Shown here piece by piece: positions 53,991-63,155 of a stretch of DNA of 64,000 nucleotides (positions within the stretch are counted from its first letter, which is position 1; every line of letters begins with the position of its first letter). This DNA comes from Umezawaea beigongshangensis (GTDB taxonomy: Bacteria; Actinomycetota; Actinomycetes; Mycobacteriales; Pseudonocardiaceae). Under the pieces are notes generated by a model. It was not told the DNA's origin, ran no database searches, and saw nothing but the letters and a program-made list of their open reading frames with translations. The position numbers were made by a program, and so were the translations under genes. The stretch covers positions 124,001 through 188,000 of the forward strand of contig NZ_JAEIOJ010000003.1 of assembly GCF_016464305.1 (NCBI RefSeq), in the 5' to 3' direction.

Positions 53991-54080
53991 GACGCCGTCC
54001 CCCGGTGGAGGGGGAACCGTTTCTCCGGCTCGCACCCCGGGTAACCGGCCGAGTGGTGATCACCTGGAAGGAGCCACCAC

Positions 54081-54554
54081 ATGGACAACGGCTACGTGAC
54101 GTTCTTGGTCCTGGGGATAGTTCTGGTGGCGATCGACGGCCACCTGATCTACCGGGCGGGCAAGGGGTACCTGCACACGGCGTACGGCAGCCCGGAATCC
54201 GCGCAGGCCATGAACCGCATGGTCACGGTGCTGTTCCACCTGGTCGTGCTGGGTCTGGTCTTCCTGATCTCGCTGATCGACGTGGAGACCGGTGACCGGA
54301 CGAAGGACGTCATCGCGCGTCTGGGCATCCTCCTGCTGCTGATCGCCGCGGCGCACGCGGTGACCATGACCATCCTGGGCCGCATCCGCGACCGCGCGAT
54401 CCAGCAGCAGCTCGCCGACGAGATGGCCGAGGAGCACCGCCAGTTCGAGGTGCGACACCGCGAGGACGGCATCCCGCACCAGCCGACCCAGTCGCCGCAG
54501 GTAGTCGAGCAGACCGCGGTGGAGCAGACGACGCGCGAGCCCCGCTCCAGGTAG
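54081..54554 (+). CDS. Three-helix membrane protein, unknown function
   Basis: A 157-residue membrane protein. Helices at about residues 5-24 (FLVLGIVLVAIDGHLIY), 48-68 (VTVLFHLVVLGLVFLISLI) and 80-102 (LGILLLLIAAAHAVTM). A polar C-terminal tail has TAVEQTTREPRSR. ATG 54081 has a GGAGCC site. Divergent from the dynamin operon, so possibly related in function, but no domain is recognised. Confidence 0.7.
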   Translation: MDNGYVTFLVLGIVLVAIDGHLIYRAGKGYLHTAYGSPESAQAMNRMVTVLFHLVVLGLVFLISLIDVETGDRTKDVIARLGILLLLIAAAHAVTMTILGRIRDRAIQQQLADEMAEEHRQFEVRHREDGIPHQPTQSPQVVEQTAVEQTTREPRSR

Positions 54555-54635
54555 GCGCTCTCCGCACGGGTGTTCTCCGGGTGATCTCCCCGGTACGCGG
54601 CCGCGCGCGGCGACCGGGCGACGGTGCTGAGGTCG

Positions 54636-54669
54636 AGAGCGGCCCCGATCAGCGGATCGGGGCCGCTCT
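54636..54669. terminator. Terminator between convergent genes
   Basis: AGAGCGGCCCCGATC (54636-54650) pairs exactly with its complement (54655-54669); a 15-bp stem with a 4-base loop. Confidence 0.8.
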
Positions 54670-54698
54670 GCTGCGGCGGGGCGGCCAGGACGGAGCGA

Positions 54699-55607
54699 TC
54701 ACGCGTTCGCACGGGCCCACCGCGCCCGGTGGGGCGGGTCGACGAACAGCCACCAGCACGCCAGGGCCACGAGCTGGCCGAACACCGCCACCGCCCACAG
54801 CGCGGACCCGCTCGCCGGGAGCCAGCCGGGCACGGCCGGGCTCCCCGGCACCTGGTCGAACGACGCGATCTTCGACAGGCGCGTCCCGGCGGTGGACATC
54901 AGCACCCCGGTGATCGCGACGCCCACTCCCACCGCGACCCGCGCGCTGCGCGTCCGCAGGACGGCGTCGACGTCCGGATCGCCGGACGCGGGCCTGACCA
55001 GGGCAGCGCGCACGACCGCCGCGACCACGAGCAGGGTGAGGACGAGGCCGCCGAGGACCCACCACGGCGTTCCGTCGAGCAGTTCGCCGCGGTTCAGCGG
55101 GGTCGTCGTGACACCGTCCGGTCCCTCGATCTGGCCGTCGACGACCCGCTCGGCCACCTGCTCGACCCAGTCCCGCGCGGCGAGCGCGGCGGCGACGAGG
55201 GCGAGCGTCGCGGCGGCGAACACCCCGAGGACCGCCACGGCCGTGCGCGGCACCAGGTCGAACACGCCGCGGTGGGCGGGGCTCACCACGCGGTGCCGGT
55301 CGCTGCCGGGTCGCAGGGCCGTCAGCTCGGCCAGCAGCGCGCCGCTCAGGAGCGTGACGAGCAGCCCCGAGACGAGGCCGTCCACGGGCAGCGGCACGGC
55401 CGGCCAGGCGCAGGCGACGAAGAGCCACGGGTAGAGCAGCCGCCGCCGCTTGAGGTAGCGGACGGCCTCGGCCACCTGCGGCGGCGTCGGCTCGCCGATC
55501 TTCCAGCGGCGGAGCAACCACGTCGCGACGCCGTCGGTCGGCCACAGCAGCACGAGCAGCACGAGACCGGTGCTCGCGGCGATCAGGACGTCCCGCACGA
55601 CGACCAC
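54699..55607 (-). CDS. Multi-pass membrane protein, unknown function
   Basis: A 302-residue membrane protein with about six or seven helices (for example IAASTGLVLLVLLW, LVSGLLVTLLSGALLAEL, VLGVFAAATLALVAAAL, LGGLVLTLLVVAAVV). No known domain. Start is uncertain: GTG 55607 has a weak site and follows directly before VVVRDVLIAA; a TTG at 55664 would add 19 residues. It is convergent with the three-helix protein and divergent from the histidine kinase. Confidence 0.65.
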   Translation of the reverse strand: MVVVRDVLIAASTGLVLLVLLWPTDGVATWLLRRWKIGEPTPPQVAEAVRYLKRRRLLYPWLFVACAWPAVPLPVDGLVSGLLVTLLSGALLAELTALRPGSDRHRVVSPAHRGVFDLVPRTAVAVLGVFAAATLALVAAALAARDWVEQVAERVVDGQIEGPDGVTTTPLNRGELLDGTPWWVLGGLVLTLLVVAAVVRAALVRPASGDPDVDAVLRTRSARVAVGVGVAITGVLMSTAGTRLSKIASFDQVPGSPAVPGWLPASGSALWAVAVFGQLVALACWWLFVDPPHRARWARANA

Positions 55608-55728
55608 CCCCGGAATCTTTCTACCAGCGACCCGCCGCAGCACCGCGACCGTCGTCAACCGCAAGTCGTACGGGTCGTCAGCCCGTGGCGCGACGCGCTG
55701 TCGTTCGCACGCTGCCTAACCTGATCCC

Positions 55729-56907
55729 GTGCGGCGGCTGAGTCTGTGGATGCGTGCTCACCCGACCTTCGGGGACTCCCTGACGGCCGGGCTCCTCGTG
55801 TTCTCCGACCTGGTCGGGGCGGCGGCGCTGGGCACCCTGCCCCTCCCCCTCCACCTGCTGATTGGCCTGCTGCTGGTCTGCCCGATCGTGCTGCGCCGCA
55901 AGCACCCGCTGCTCGCCGGCTACGTGATCCTCGCCGGAGCGTTCCTCCAGCTCGTCACGCACGGCCTCGACCACGAGGGATCACCGCTGCGGACGGCGGA
56001 CCTGGCGCTGGCCGTCGCGCTCTACACGATGGTCGCCTACGTGGGCCGCAAGCAGGCGCTCCTCTACGCGCTCCTGCTCGCGATCGGCACGTTCCTGTGG
56101 GCCGTGTTCGTCATCGGCACGATCGAGGCCGTCCCCGCCGTCTTCGCCATCGCGCTGATCCTGGGGTCGTCCTGGGCGCTCGGCGAGTTCGTGGGAGCGC
56201 GCCGGGCCTACCACGCCGAGCTGGAGCAGCGGCTGAAGCTGCTGGAGACCGAGCGCGACCAGCAGGCGAAGCTCGCCGTGAGCGAGGAGCGGTCGCGCAT
56301 CGCCCGCGAGCTGCACGACGTCGTCGCCCACGCGGTGAGCGTGATGGTCGTGCAGGCCGACGGCGCCGGGTACGCGATCCGCACCGACCCGGAACTCGCC
56401 GAACGGGCCGTCCGCACGATCTCCGAGACGGGACGCCAGGCGCTCACCGAGCTGCGCAGGCTGCTCGGCGTGCTGCGGGCGGAGGACCAGTTCGCCCCGC
56501 AGTGGGTGCCGCAGCCCGACGCGCGCGGCCTGGCCGAACTGGTGGAGAACTGCCGCGCGTCGGGCCTGCCGGTGGTCCTGGAGGTCATGGGCGACCTGGA
56601 CGACCTGCCGGCCGGGCTGGGACTCGGCGTGTACCGGATCGTGCAGGAGGCGCTGACCAACACGCTCAAGCACGCCGGGACCGGCGCGACCGCGGTGGTG
56701 CGGGTGATCCGCGTCGACGACCGGGTCGAGCTGGAGGTCCTCGACGACGGCTTCGGCACGCCGAACGACCTCGTCGCGGTGTCCGGCGGCAACGGGCTGA
56801 TCGGGATGCGCGAGCGCGCCGGTGTGCTGGGCGGGACGATCGAGACGGGCCCCAACCCCGGCGGCGGGTGGCGCGTCCGCGTCACCCTGCCCGTCACCGG
56901 AACCTAG
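55729..56907 (+). CDS. Sensor histidine kinase, NarL type (HisKA_3)
   Basis: A 392-residue membrane sensor kinase. Four to five helices occupy about residues 15-160. The HisKA_3 box RSRIARELHDVVAHAVSVMV has the phosphoryl-accepting His. The ATPase domain has LTNTLKHAG, VLDDGFGTPND and GNGLIGMRERAGVLGG. It is 101 bases before the response regulator, in one operon. The stimulus is unknown; the helical N-terminus suggests membrane state or antibiotics. Confidence 0.88.
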   Translation: MRRLSLWMRAHPTFGDSLTAGLLVFSDLVGAAALGTLPLPLHLLIGLLLVCPIVLRRKHPLLAGYVILAGAFLQLVTHGLDHEGSPLRTADLALAVALYTMVAYVGRKQALLYALLLAIGTFLWAVFVIGTIEAVPAVFAIALILGSSWALGEFVGARRAYHAELEQRLKLLETERDQQAKLAVSEERSRIARELHDVVAHAVSVMVVQADGAGYAIRTDPELAERAVRTISETGRQALTELRRLLGVLRAEDQFAPQWVPQPDARGLAELVENCRASGLPVVLEVMGDLDDLPAGLGLGVYRIVQEALTNTLKHAGTGATAVVRVIRVDDRVELEVLDDGFGTPNDLVAVSGGNGLIGMRERAGVLGGTIETGPNPGGGWRVRVTLPVTGT

Positions 56908-57008
56908 GTCGTGTTCCGGAGGTCTCGGCCGGTGGCGGCCGTGATCGGCGTGGTTCCGGGCGGGACGGGGAGGACACGGACCTCGGGAGCGCGGCCTAGG
57001 GTGATCGC

Positions 57009-57665
57009 GTGATTCGTGTGCTGCTCGTCGACGACCAGGAACTCATGCGGATGGGCTTCCGGATGGTGCTCGGCGCCCAGGAGGACGTCGCCGTCGTCGG
57101 CGAGGCCGGTGACGGGCTCCAGGCCGTGCGCCTGGCCGAGGAACTGCGTCCGGACGTGGTGCTGATGGACGTCCGGATGCCCGTGCTCGACGGCGTGGAG
57201 GCGACCAAGCGGATCACCGCGGCGGCGACGTCCAAGGTGCTCGTGATGACCACGTTCGACATGGACGAGTACGCGCTGTCCGCCCTGCGCAACGGGGCCA
57301 GCGGCTTCCTGCTCAAGGACACCCCGCCGAACGACCTCGTGTCCGCGCTGCGGGCCGTGGCCAGCGGGGACGCCGTCGTGTCGCCGAGCGTGACGAAGCG
57401 CCTGCTGGCGCGCTTCCTCGGCGAGGGCGGCGGCGAACTGCGGGACGCGACCGTGCTCGACGCGCTGACCGAGCGGGAGCGCGAGGTGCTCGTGCTCATC
57501 GCGAAGGGCCTGTCCAACACGGAGCTCGCCCGGAAGCTGTTCCTGTCGGAGGCGACGGTGAAGACGCACGTGGGGCGCATCCTGGCGAAGCTGGAGCTGC
57601 GCGACCGCGTCCAGGCCGTCGTGCTGGCCTACGAGACGGGCCTGGTCCGCCCCGGCGACGTGTAG
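57009..57665 (+). CDS. LuxR/NarL-family response regulator
   Basis: A 218-residue response regulator. The receiver domain has the phosphorylated Asp in DVVLMDVRMP (about 53), with LLVDDQE acidic pocket at the N-terminus and the Lys in LLKDTPP. The C-terminal HTH is LTEREREVLVLIAKGLSNTELARKLFLSEATVKTHV. Partner of the kinase just upstream. Confidence 0.92.
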   Translation: MIRVLLVDDQELMRMGFRMVLGAQEDVAVVGEAGDGLQAVRLAEELRPDVVLMDVRMPVLDGVEATKRITAAATSKVLVMTTFDMDEYALSALRNGASGFLLKDTPPNDLVSALRAVASGDAVVSPSVTKRLLARFLGEGGGELRDATVLDALTEREREVLVLIAKGLSNTELARKLFLSEATVKTHVGRILAKLELRDRVQAVVLAYETGLVRPGDV

Positions 57666-57752
57666 GGGCCGGTCTCGGCACGGCGTCGGTGCACCGCGGT
57701 TCGGCCCGATCGACGAACCGCGATCTCCGCACCGAGCCGTAGAGTGCGAGCA

Positions 57753-58553
57753 GTGGCACAACCGCACTGGAGACCCCGACTCGTCGCCCTCGACATCGAC
57801 GGCACCATCGCCAGGAGCGGCGAGAACGACATCGCCCCCGCCGTCCGCGCCTCGATCAACCGCGCGGTCGAGCACGGTGCCCACGTGGTGCTCTCGACCG
57901 GCCGCAGCCTCATCGGCACCACGCCGGTCGCCGACGACCTCGCCCTGCCCGACTCGCTGTCGCTGTGCTCCAACGGCGCCGTGTGGTGGGACTCCGGCAC
58001 CCGCGAGGTCGTCCGGCACACGACGTTCGACCCGGCGCCCGCGGTCGAGGCGCTGCGCGCGCTGCTGCCCGGCGCGGTGTTCGCCGTCGAGATCACCGGC
58101 GTGGGCAACGCGGCGTTCGGCCGCTTCCCCGAGGGCGAGCTGTGGGGCGTGGTCCAGCAGGTCGACCTGGCCGGGCTCGTGACGCGGCCGACCGCGAGGC
58201 TGGTCGCGCGCTGGAACGACCACACCCCGGCCGAGCTGGGCCTGCGGGTCGCCGAGCTGGAGCTGCCCGGCACGGCCTGGAGCTCCGACCACACCGAGCC
58301 GTGGCTGACCGTCGTGCCGGCCGGCGTGTCGAAGGGCTCCGCGCTGGAGGAGCTGCGCGTGCAGCTGGGCGTGGCCGCCGAGGACACCCTGGCCGTCGGC
58401 GACGGCCACAACGACGTGGAGATGCTCCGCTGGGCGGCCAGGGGCGTGGCCATGGGACAGGCGCCCGCGACGGTGCGAGCGGCGGCGGACGAGGTGACGG
58501 CCACGGTCCTGGAGGACGGCGCGGCCATGGCCCTGGACAAGTACTTCCCCTGA
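57753..58553 (+). CDS. HAD-family (Cof-type) phosphatase
   Basis: A 266-residue HAD phosphatase of the Cof/IIB subfamily. Motif I is VALDIDGTIA (nucleophile Asp), motif II LSTGR, motif III the Lys in GVSKGSALEEL, motif IV GDGHNDVEML. It dephosphorylates sugar phosphates or nucleotides in the cytosol. GTG 57753 was chosen because TAGAGT at 57739-57744 could be a -10 for leaderless transcription; a GTG at 57744 is the alternative. Confidence 0.85.
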   Translation: MAQPHWRPRLVALDIDGTIARSGENDIAPAVRASINRAVEHGAHVVLSTGRSLIGTTPVADDLALPDSLSLCSNGAVWWDSGTREVVRHTTFDPAPAVEALRALLPGAVFAVEITGVGNAAFGRFPEGELWGVVQQVDLAGLVTRPTARLVARWNDHTPAELGLRVAELELPGTAWSSDHTEPWLTVVPAGVSKGSALEELRVQLGVAAEDTLAVGDGHNDVEMLRWAARGVAMGQAPATVRAAADEVTATVLEDGAAMALDKYFP

Positions 58554-58675
58554 CCGCCGGACGGCCGCCCCCGGACGCTCGACGCGCCGTGCCCGCACGC
58601 CGGAGGCTCGACGGTCCGGCCGCGACCCTGAGAAAACGGCGTGAAGTACTAGGGGAGCACTCAGGGTGATCACGG

Positions 58676-58707
58676 ATTACTGCGACCGAGGTATCGGACA
58701 CAGTAAT
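58676..58707. promoter_or_regulatory. Inverted repeat in ABC operon promoter region
   Basis: ATTACTG (58676-58682) and CAGTAAT (58701-58707) are exact complements 18 bases apart, 105 bases before the first ABC ATPase. The AT-rich arms in GC-rich DNA suggest a regulator site. Confidence 0.4.
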
Positions 58708-58811
58708 ACTGAAGTCGGACCCGCCCGGCGACTACGGACCGATGTGCCGGAGGTGGGTTCCGGGGCAGGGTTGTGGTCGATGTCGGGGAAGAACGTTCTG
58801 GGGGAGAGCTC

Positions 58812-59759
58812 ATGATCGAGGCAATCGGCCTCACCAAGCGGTACGGGAAGACGGTGGCCGTCGACGACCTGTCGTTCTCCGTCGCACCCGGCCGCGTGAC
58901 CGGGTTCCTCGGTCCGAACGGCGCCGGGAAGTCCACCACCATGCGGATGATGCTGGGGCTGGACACCCCGACCGCGGGCAAGGTCCTCATCGACGGCAGG
59001 CCCTACCGCCAGATCGACCGTCCGCTGCGGACCGTCGGCGCGCTGCTGGACGCCAAGTGGGTGCACCCGAACCGCTCGGCGCGCGCCCACCTCCAGTGGA
59101 TGGCCAAGTCCAACGGCCTGCCCGACCGCCGCGTCGACGAGGTCCTCGACCTGGTCGGCCTGACGAAGGTCGCGAAGCGCCGGGCCGGCGGCTACTCCCT
59201 CGGCATGTCGCAGCGGCTCGGCATCGCGGGCGCCCTGCTGGGCGACCCGAAGGTGCTGCTGTTCGACGAGCCGGTCAACGGCCTCGACCCGGAGGGCATC
59301 CTCTGGATCCGCAAGTTCATGCAGGGCCTCGCCGCCGAGGGCCGCACGGTCCTCGTGTCGAGCCACCTGCTGTCGGAGATGGCGGTGACCGCGCAGGACC
59401 TCGTGGTCATCGGTCGCGGCAAGCTCATCTCGCAGAGCACCACGACCGAGTTCGTCGAGCGCTCCACCGAGAACTCCGTCCTGGTCCGCAGCCCCGAGCT
59501 GCCGAAGCTGCACTCGCTGCTGGTGGACAAGGGCTTCACCGTGCGCGAGGAGGACACCTCCGCGCTGACCGTCACCGGCGCGACGAGCGACCAGATCGGC
59601 GACCTCGCCGGAGCGAACGGCGTCGTGCTGCACGAGCTGAGCCCGCAGCGCGGCTCCCTGGAGCAGGCGTTCATGCAGCTCACCGGCGACTCCGTCGAGT
59701 ACCACGCAGAACTGGCCGAGGTCGTCGACACCGCCGCCCTCGCCCCGGCAGGGAAGTGA
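58812..59759 (+). CDS. ABC transporter ATP-binding protein (DrrA-like)
   Basis: A 315-residue ATPase of the DrrA/antibiotic-export type. Walker A GPNGAGKST, the signature LGMSQRLGIAGAL (degenerate LSGGQ), Walker B VLLFDEPVNGLDPEG and VSSHLLSEM. The C-terminal ~80 residues form the DrrA-type regulatory extension. Start ATG 58812 with a GGGAG site. It is four bases from the permease gene and powers it. A paralogue lies at 60703-61650. Confidence 0.9.
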   Translation: MIEAIGLTKRYGKTVAVDDLSFSVAPGRVTGFLGPNGAGKSTTMRMMLGLDTPTAGKVLIDGRPYRQIDRPLRTVGALLDAKWVHPNRSARAHLQWMAKSNGLPDRRVDEVLDLVGLTKVAKRRAGGYSLGMSQRLGIAGALLGDPKVLLFDEPVNGLDPEGILWIRKFMQGLAAEGRTVLVSSHLLSEMAVTAQDLVVIGRGKLISQSTTTEFVERSTENSVLVRSPELPKLHSLLVDKGFTVREEDTSALTVTGATSDQIGDLAGANGVVLHELSPQRGSLEQAFMQLTGDSVEYHAELAEVVDTAALAPAGK

Positions 59760-59763
59760 CCCG

Positions 59764-60528
59764 ATGACTCAGCTCGCAGTCGAACGCATCAAGCTCTTCT
59801 CCACCCGCTCGCCGTGGTGGTGCATGGCGCTGGCGCTGGGCATCACGGTGGGCCTCACCGCGATCATCGCGGCCAACTCGAACGACGAGTTCCCGCTGAC
59901 CGTCCAGGCCACGCAGTTCGCCCACACCTTCGGCCTCTACGTGATCATGGTGATGGCGGCGCTCGCGATCACCACCGAGTACCGCTTCGGCACGATCAGG
60001 GCCACGTTCCAGGCGGTGCCGAACCGGATCTCGCCGCTGGTCGCCAAGGCCGTCGTCGTGGCCGTGCTCGCCGGGATCGTCGGCGAGATCACCGCGTTCG
60101 CGTCGTGGGGCGTGTCGAAGCTCCTCCAGCCCGACATGACCCTCGCGCTGGACTCCGCCAACGACTGGCGGCACGTGGCCGGTGTCGGCCTCGTCTACGC
60201 CGTGGGCGCCGTCCTCGCGCTGGCCGTGGGACTGCTCGTGCGGCAGACCGCGGCGGCCGTCGCGATCATCCTGGTCTTCCCGCTGCTGGTGGAGAGCCTG
60301 GTCGGGCTCATCCCGAAGATCGGCACGGACATCCAGGAGTGGCTGCCGTTCCAGTCGGCCAGCAACTTCGTCCTGGGCGGCCCGGACCTGAGCGGTCGTC
60401 CGACCGACGCGGGCCCGCCGCAGATGGACCTCCCGCTGAGCCCGTGGGGTTCGCTCGCCTACTTCACGGCCATCTCGGTGGCCCTGCTCGTCGTGGCGCT
60501 CGTGGTGACCACCAAGCGCGACGCGTGA
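59764..60528 (+). CDS. ABC transporter permease (ABC-2 type)
   Basis: A 254-residue permease with about six helices: WWCMALALGITVGLTAIIAA, FGLYVIMVMAALAITTEYRFGTIRATF, and others. The TEYRFGTIR stretch is the conserved cytosolic element of this family. Five bases after the ATPase. It exports an unidentified small hydrophobic compound. Confidence 0.85.
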   Translation: MTQLAVERIKLFSTRSPWWCMALALGITVGLTAIIAANSNDEFPLTVQATQFAHTFGLYVIMVMAALAITTEYRFGTIRATFQAVPNRISPLVAKAVVVAVLAGIVGEITAFASWGVSKLLQPDMTLALDSANDWRHVAGVGLVYAVGAVLALAVGLLVRQTAAAVAIILVFPLLVESLVGLIPKIGTDIQEWLPFQSASNFVLGGPDLSGRPTDAGPPQMDLPLSPWGSLAYFTAISVALLVVALVVTTKRDA

Positions 60529-60585
60529 CCAGCGCGGGTCGCGCGGCGGCGGGGGGAGCCGCGCGCGGCCCGGACCGGGGGAGAT

Positions 60586-60625
60586 GAGGAGCCCGGACCA
60601 CCTGGGGAGGTGGTCCGGGCTCCTC
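60586..60625. terminator. Terminator after the ABC permease
   Basis: An 18-bp perfect stem (60586-60603 and 60608-60625) with a GGGG loop, directly before the second ABC ATPase gene. Confidence 0.8.
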
Positions 60626-60702
60626 GTCGTCGGACGGGGGATCGCGGTGCGCCGCCGAGTGCGCGACCGTGAGGACGTTCACCCGAGCGAAGTGGAGCAG
60701 CC

Positions 60703-61650
60703 GTGATCGAAGTAGAGGAGCTCACCAAGCACTACGGCAGGACCGTGGCCGTGGACGGCCTGTCGTTCACCGTGCGGCCGGGGCGGGTGACCGGCTTCCT
60801 CGGCCCGAACGGCGCGGGCAAGTCCACCACCATGCGGATGATCCTGGGCCTGGACGGGCCCACGCGGGGGTGCGCGCTCGTCGAGGGGCGGCCCTACCGG
60901 CAGCTGCGCGACCCGCTGCGCGTCGTCGGCGCGCTGCTCGACGCCACGTGGGTGCACCCGAACCGCTCCGCCCGCTCCCACCTGCGCTGGCTCGCGAGGT
61001 CGAACGGCATCTCCGTCCGCCGGGTGGACGAGGTGCTGGAGGTGGTGGGGCTGACCGCCGTCGCGAACCGCAGGGCCGGCGGGTTCTCCCTCGGCATGTC
61101 GCAGCGCCTGGGCATCGCGGGAGCGCTGCTCGGCGACCCGCGGGTGCTGCTGTTCGACGAGCCGGTCAACGGCCTCGATCCCGAGGGCATCGTGTGGATC
61201 AGGCGGTTCCTGCACCGGCTGGCCGACGAGGGCCGGACGGTGTTCGTGTCGAGCCACCTGCTGTCGGAGATGGCGCAGACCGCGCAGGACCTCGTCGTCA
61301 TCGGTCGCGGGAAGCTGATCGCGCAGACCAGCACGGCGCAGTTCGTGCGGGACGCGACCGAGGACACCGTCCGCGTCCGCTCCCCGCAGGCGCAGCGGCT
61401 GCGCACGCTGCTCGGTGGCCGGGCGCGGATCACCGACGACCCGGTGCACGGGGCGCTGGTCGTGCACGGCCTGGAACCGGCCGCGATCGGCGAGCTGGCC
61501 GCCGCGCACGACGTCGTGCTGCACGAGCTGAGCCCGCAGCGCGGCTCCCTGGAGGAGGCGTTCATGCAGCTGACCGGGGAGGCCGTGGAGTACCACGGCC
61601 ACGACGATCAGGCGCCGCCCGACGAACCGCCCGGTGGTCTGCGCCAGTAG
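60703..61650 (+). CDS. ABC transporter ATP-binding protein, tandem paralogue without permease
   Basis: A 315-residue paralogue of the ATPase at 58812-59759, exactly the same length and with nearly the same motifs: Walker A GPNGAGKST, LGMSQRLGIAGAL, DEPVNGLDPEG, VSSHLLSEM, and LHELSPQRGSLEEAFMQLTG. The N- and C-terminal thirds have diverged more. A terminator precedes it, so it has its own promoter. No permease follows. It could use the first permease, or be a spare ATPase. Its 3' end overlaps the convergent mycosin gene by 43 bases. Confidence 0.88.
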   Translation: MIEVEELTKHYGRTVAVDGLSFTVRPGRVTGFLGPNGAGKSTTMRMILGLDGPTRGCALVEGRPYRQLRDPLRVVGALLDATWVHPNRSARSHLRWLARSNGISVRRVDEVLEVVGLTAVANRRAGGFSLGMSQRLGIAGALLGDPRVLLFDEPVNGLDPEGIVWIRRFLHRLADEGRTVFVSSHLLSEMAQTAQDLVVIGRGKLIAQTSTAQFVRDATEDTVRVRSPQAQRLRTLLGGRARITDDPVHGALVVHGLEPAAIGELAAAHDVVLHELSPQRGSLEEAFMQLTGEAVEYHGHDDQAPPDEPPGGLRQ

Positions 61651-62879
61651 GCGTCGTACTCGTCACCGGTGATCGGCGGCCAGTGCGGCTCCGGCGGGGC
61701 CGCGAGCGGCGGCGGCGGCAGTGGGTGCGCCGGGACCGCGGTGCGCCGGTTGCGCGCCGTGGCCACCGCCAGCAGACCGGCGCCCAGGCCGACCGCGAGC
61801 AGGCCCGTCCCGACGAGGAACGGCACCTTCGACGGCACCGCGGGCGCCGAGGCGCGCGGGGTCTGCGACGGCTCGCCGCCGGCGCCGCTGCTGGCCCCGG
61901 TGGCGGTGATCCGCTCCGGCGGCAGCAGCGGGTTGCGACTCACCGGAGGCACGTCGGCGGTGAGCGCGGCGACCGGGTCGACGACGCCGAAGCCGGTGAG
62001 GTCGTCGCGGCCCGGCTCCTGCACGTCCGTCGCGGTGCTGATCAGCCGGTTCACCACGTCGGCCGCGCTCATGCCGGGGTAGCGGGCGCGCACCAGCGCG
62101 GCGACGCCGGCCACGATCGCCGACGCGGAGCTCGTCCCGGCGACCTCGGCGTAGCCGGTGTCGTAGACCGACACCGGCATCGCGGTCACGATCGTCTCCG
62201 CCGGGGCGGCGAGCACGGTCTCGTGCCCGGTGTTGGACTCCTGCCACGGCTCACCGGCCCTGGTGGTGCCCGCGACGGCCAGCACACCGCGGATGTTCGC
62301 CGGAGCGGACACCTCGCCGCTCTCGTTGCCGGTCGACGCGACGAGGACCACGTCGTGCTCCACGGCGTGGTTCACCGCCGTGACGAGCGCCGGCGTGGCG
62401 CGGCTCTGGAACCCCAGCGACAGGTTGATCACCTGCGCGCCGTTGTCGACGGCCCAGCGGATGCTGTCGGCGACGACGGTCAGGCCGAACTGGTCGGCGT
62501 CGGAGCTGGCGACGGGGAGGATCTTCGCGGCGGGAGCGATGCCGAGCACGCCCCCGGCCACGCCGCTGCCCGCGATGGTGGCGGCCATCGCCGTGCCGTG
62601 CCCGTCGGTGTCGGTGTGCCCGTCGGAACCGGCGGACGCGCCGAAGCCGGTTCCGGGCAGCACCTGCCCGATCAGGTCGGGGTGGGAGGCGTCGACGCCG
62701 GAGTCGACGACGGCCACGACCACGCCCTCACCGTCGGTGATCTGCTGAGCTGCTGGAACACCGAGGGCGTCGAGGTGCCACTCCTGCTCCTGGATCGTCT
62801 GCCCGTGTGCGGGCGCGGGGGACAGGAGCGGGAGCAGCGCCGCGACGGCGAGCGCTCCCGCTCGGGTGAGCAGTGACAA
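61608..62879 (-). CDS. mycP: Mycosin-type (type VII secretion) subtilase
   Basis: A 423-residue membrane-anchored subtilisin-like protease of the S8A mycosin type. A signal peptide leads (LLTRAGALAVAALLPLLSPAPAHG). Catalytic residues: Asp in VAVVDSGVD, His in DGHGTAMA, Ser in VAGTSSASAIVAGVAAL. A Pro-rich linker and a C-terminal membrane helix (VPFLVGTGLLAVGLGAGLLA) precede a short proline-rich tail. In ESX loci this protein stabilises the secretion machine. No other ESX gene is in the window. The start is uncertain; TTG 62879 gives the full signal. Confidence 0.85.
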   Translation of the reverse strand: MSLLTRAGALAVAALLPLLSPAPAHGQTIQEQEWHLDALGVPAAQQITDGEGVVVAVVDSGVDASHPDLIGQVLPGTGFGASAGSDGHTDTDGHGTAMAATIAGSGVAGGVLGIAPAAKILPVASSDADQFGLTVVADSIRWAVDNGAQVINLSLGFQSRATPALVTAVNHAVEHDVVLVASTGNESGEVSAPANIRGVLAVAGTTRAGEPWQESNTGHETVLAAPAETIVTAMPVSVYDTGYAEVAGTSSASAIVAGVAALVRARYPGMSAADVVNRLISTATDVQEPGRDDLTGFGVVDPVAALTADVPPVSRNPLLPPERITATGASSGAGGEPSQTPRASAPAVPSKVPFLVGTGLLAVGLGAGLLAVATARNRRTAVPAHPLPPPPLAAPPEPHWPPITGDEYDAYWRRPPGGSSGGA

Positions 62880-63155
62880 CAGACCCCCAGTGCGTGCGAC
62901 GAGCCCTGCTTCCTCATCGTGCGCGGACGCCGAAGCGCAACGTGCGTGAGGTCACACGGACCTGCCCGTTCGGTCGTCCGGAGCAGGGGTGGAGTAAACA
63001 CCACGTGAACTCCAGCACAGGTACATGACTTGCAGGGCCGAACAGGCTCATATGGAAGGTAACCAGGCGCGTAACCCTCGGCACAACGCCGTGATCCGGG
63101 TGTGGTTGCGGGCGAAAACGGATATCCCCGTCGGGAACTCTCCGGAGGTGAACCC

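Noticed and set aside
61608-62879. ESX (type VII) secretion cluster
   Set aside because: Only the mycosin is present; no EccB/C/D/E, EsxA/B or WXG100-type gene was found nearby.
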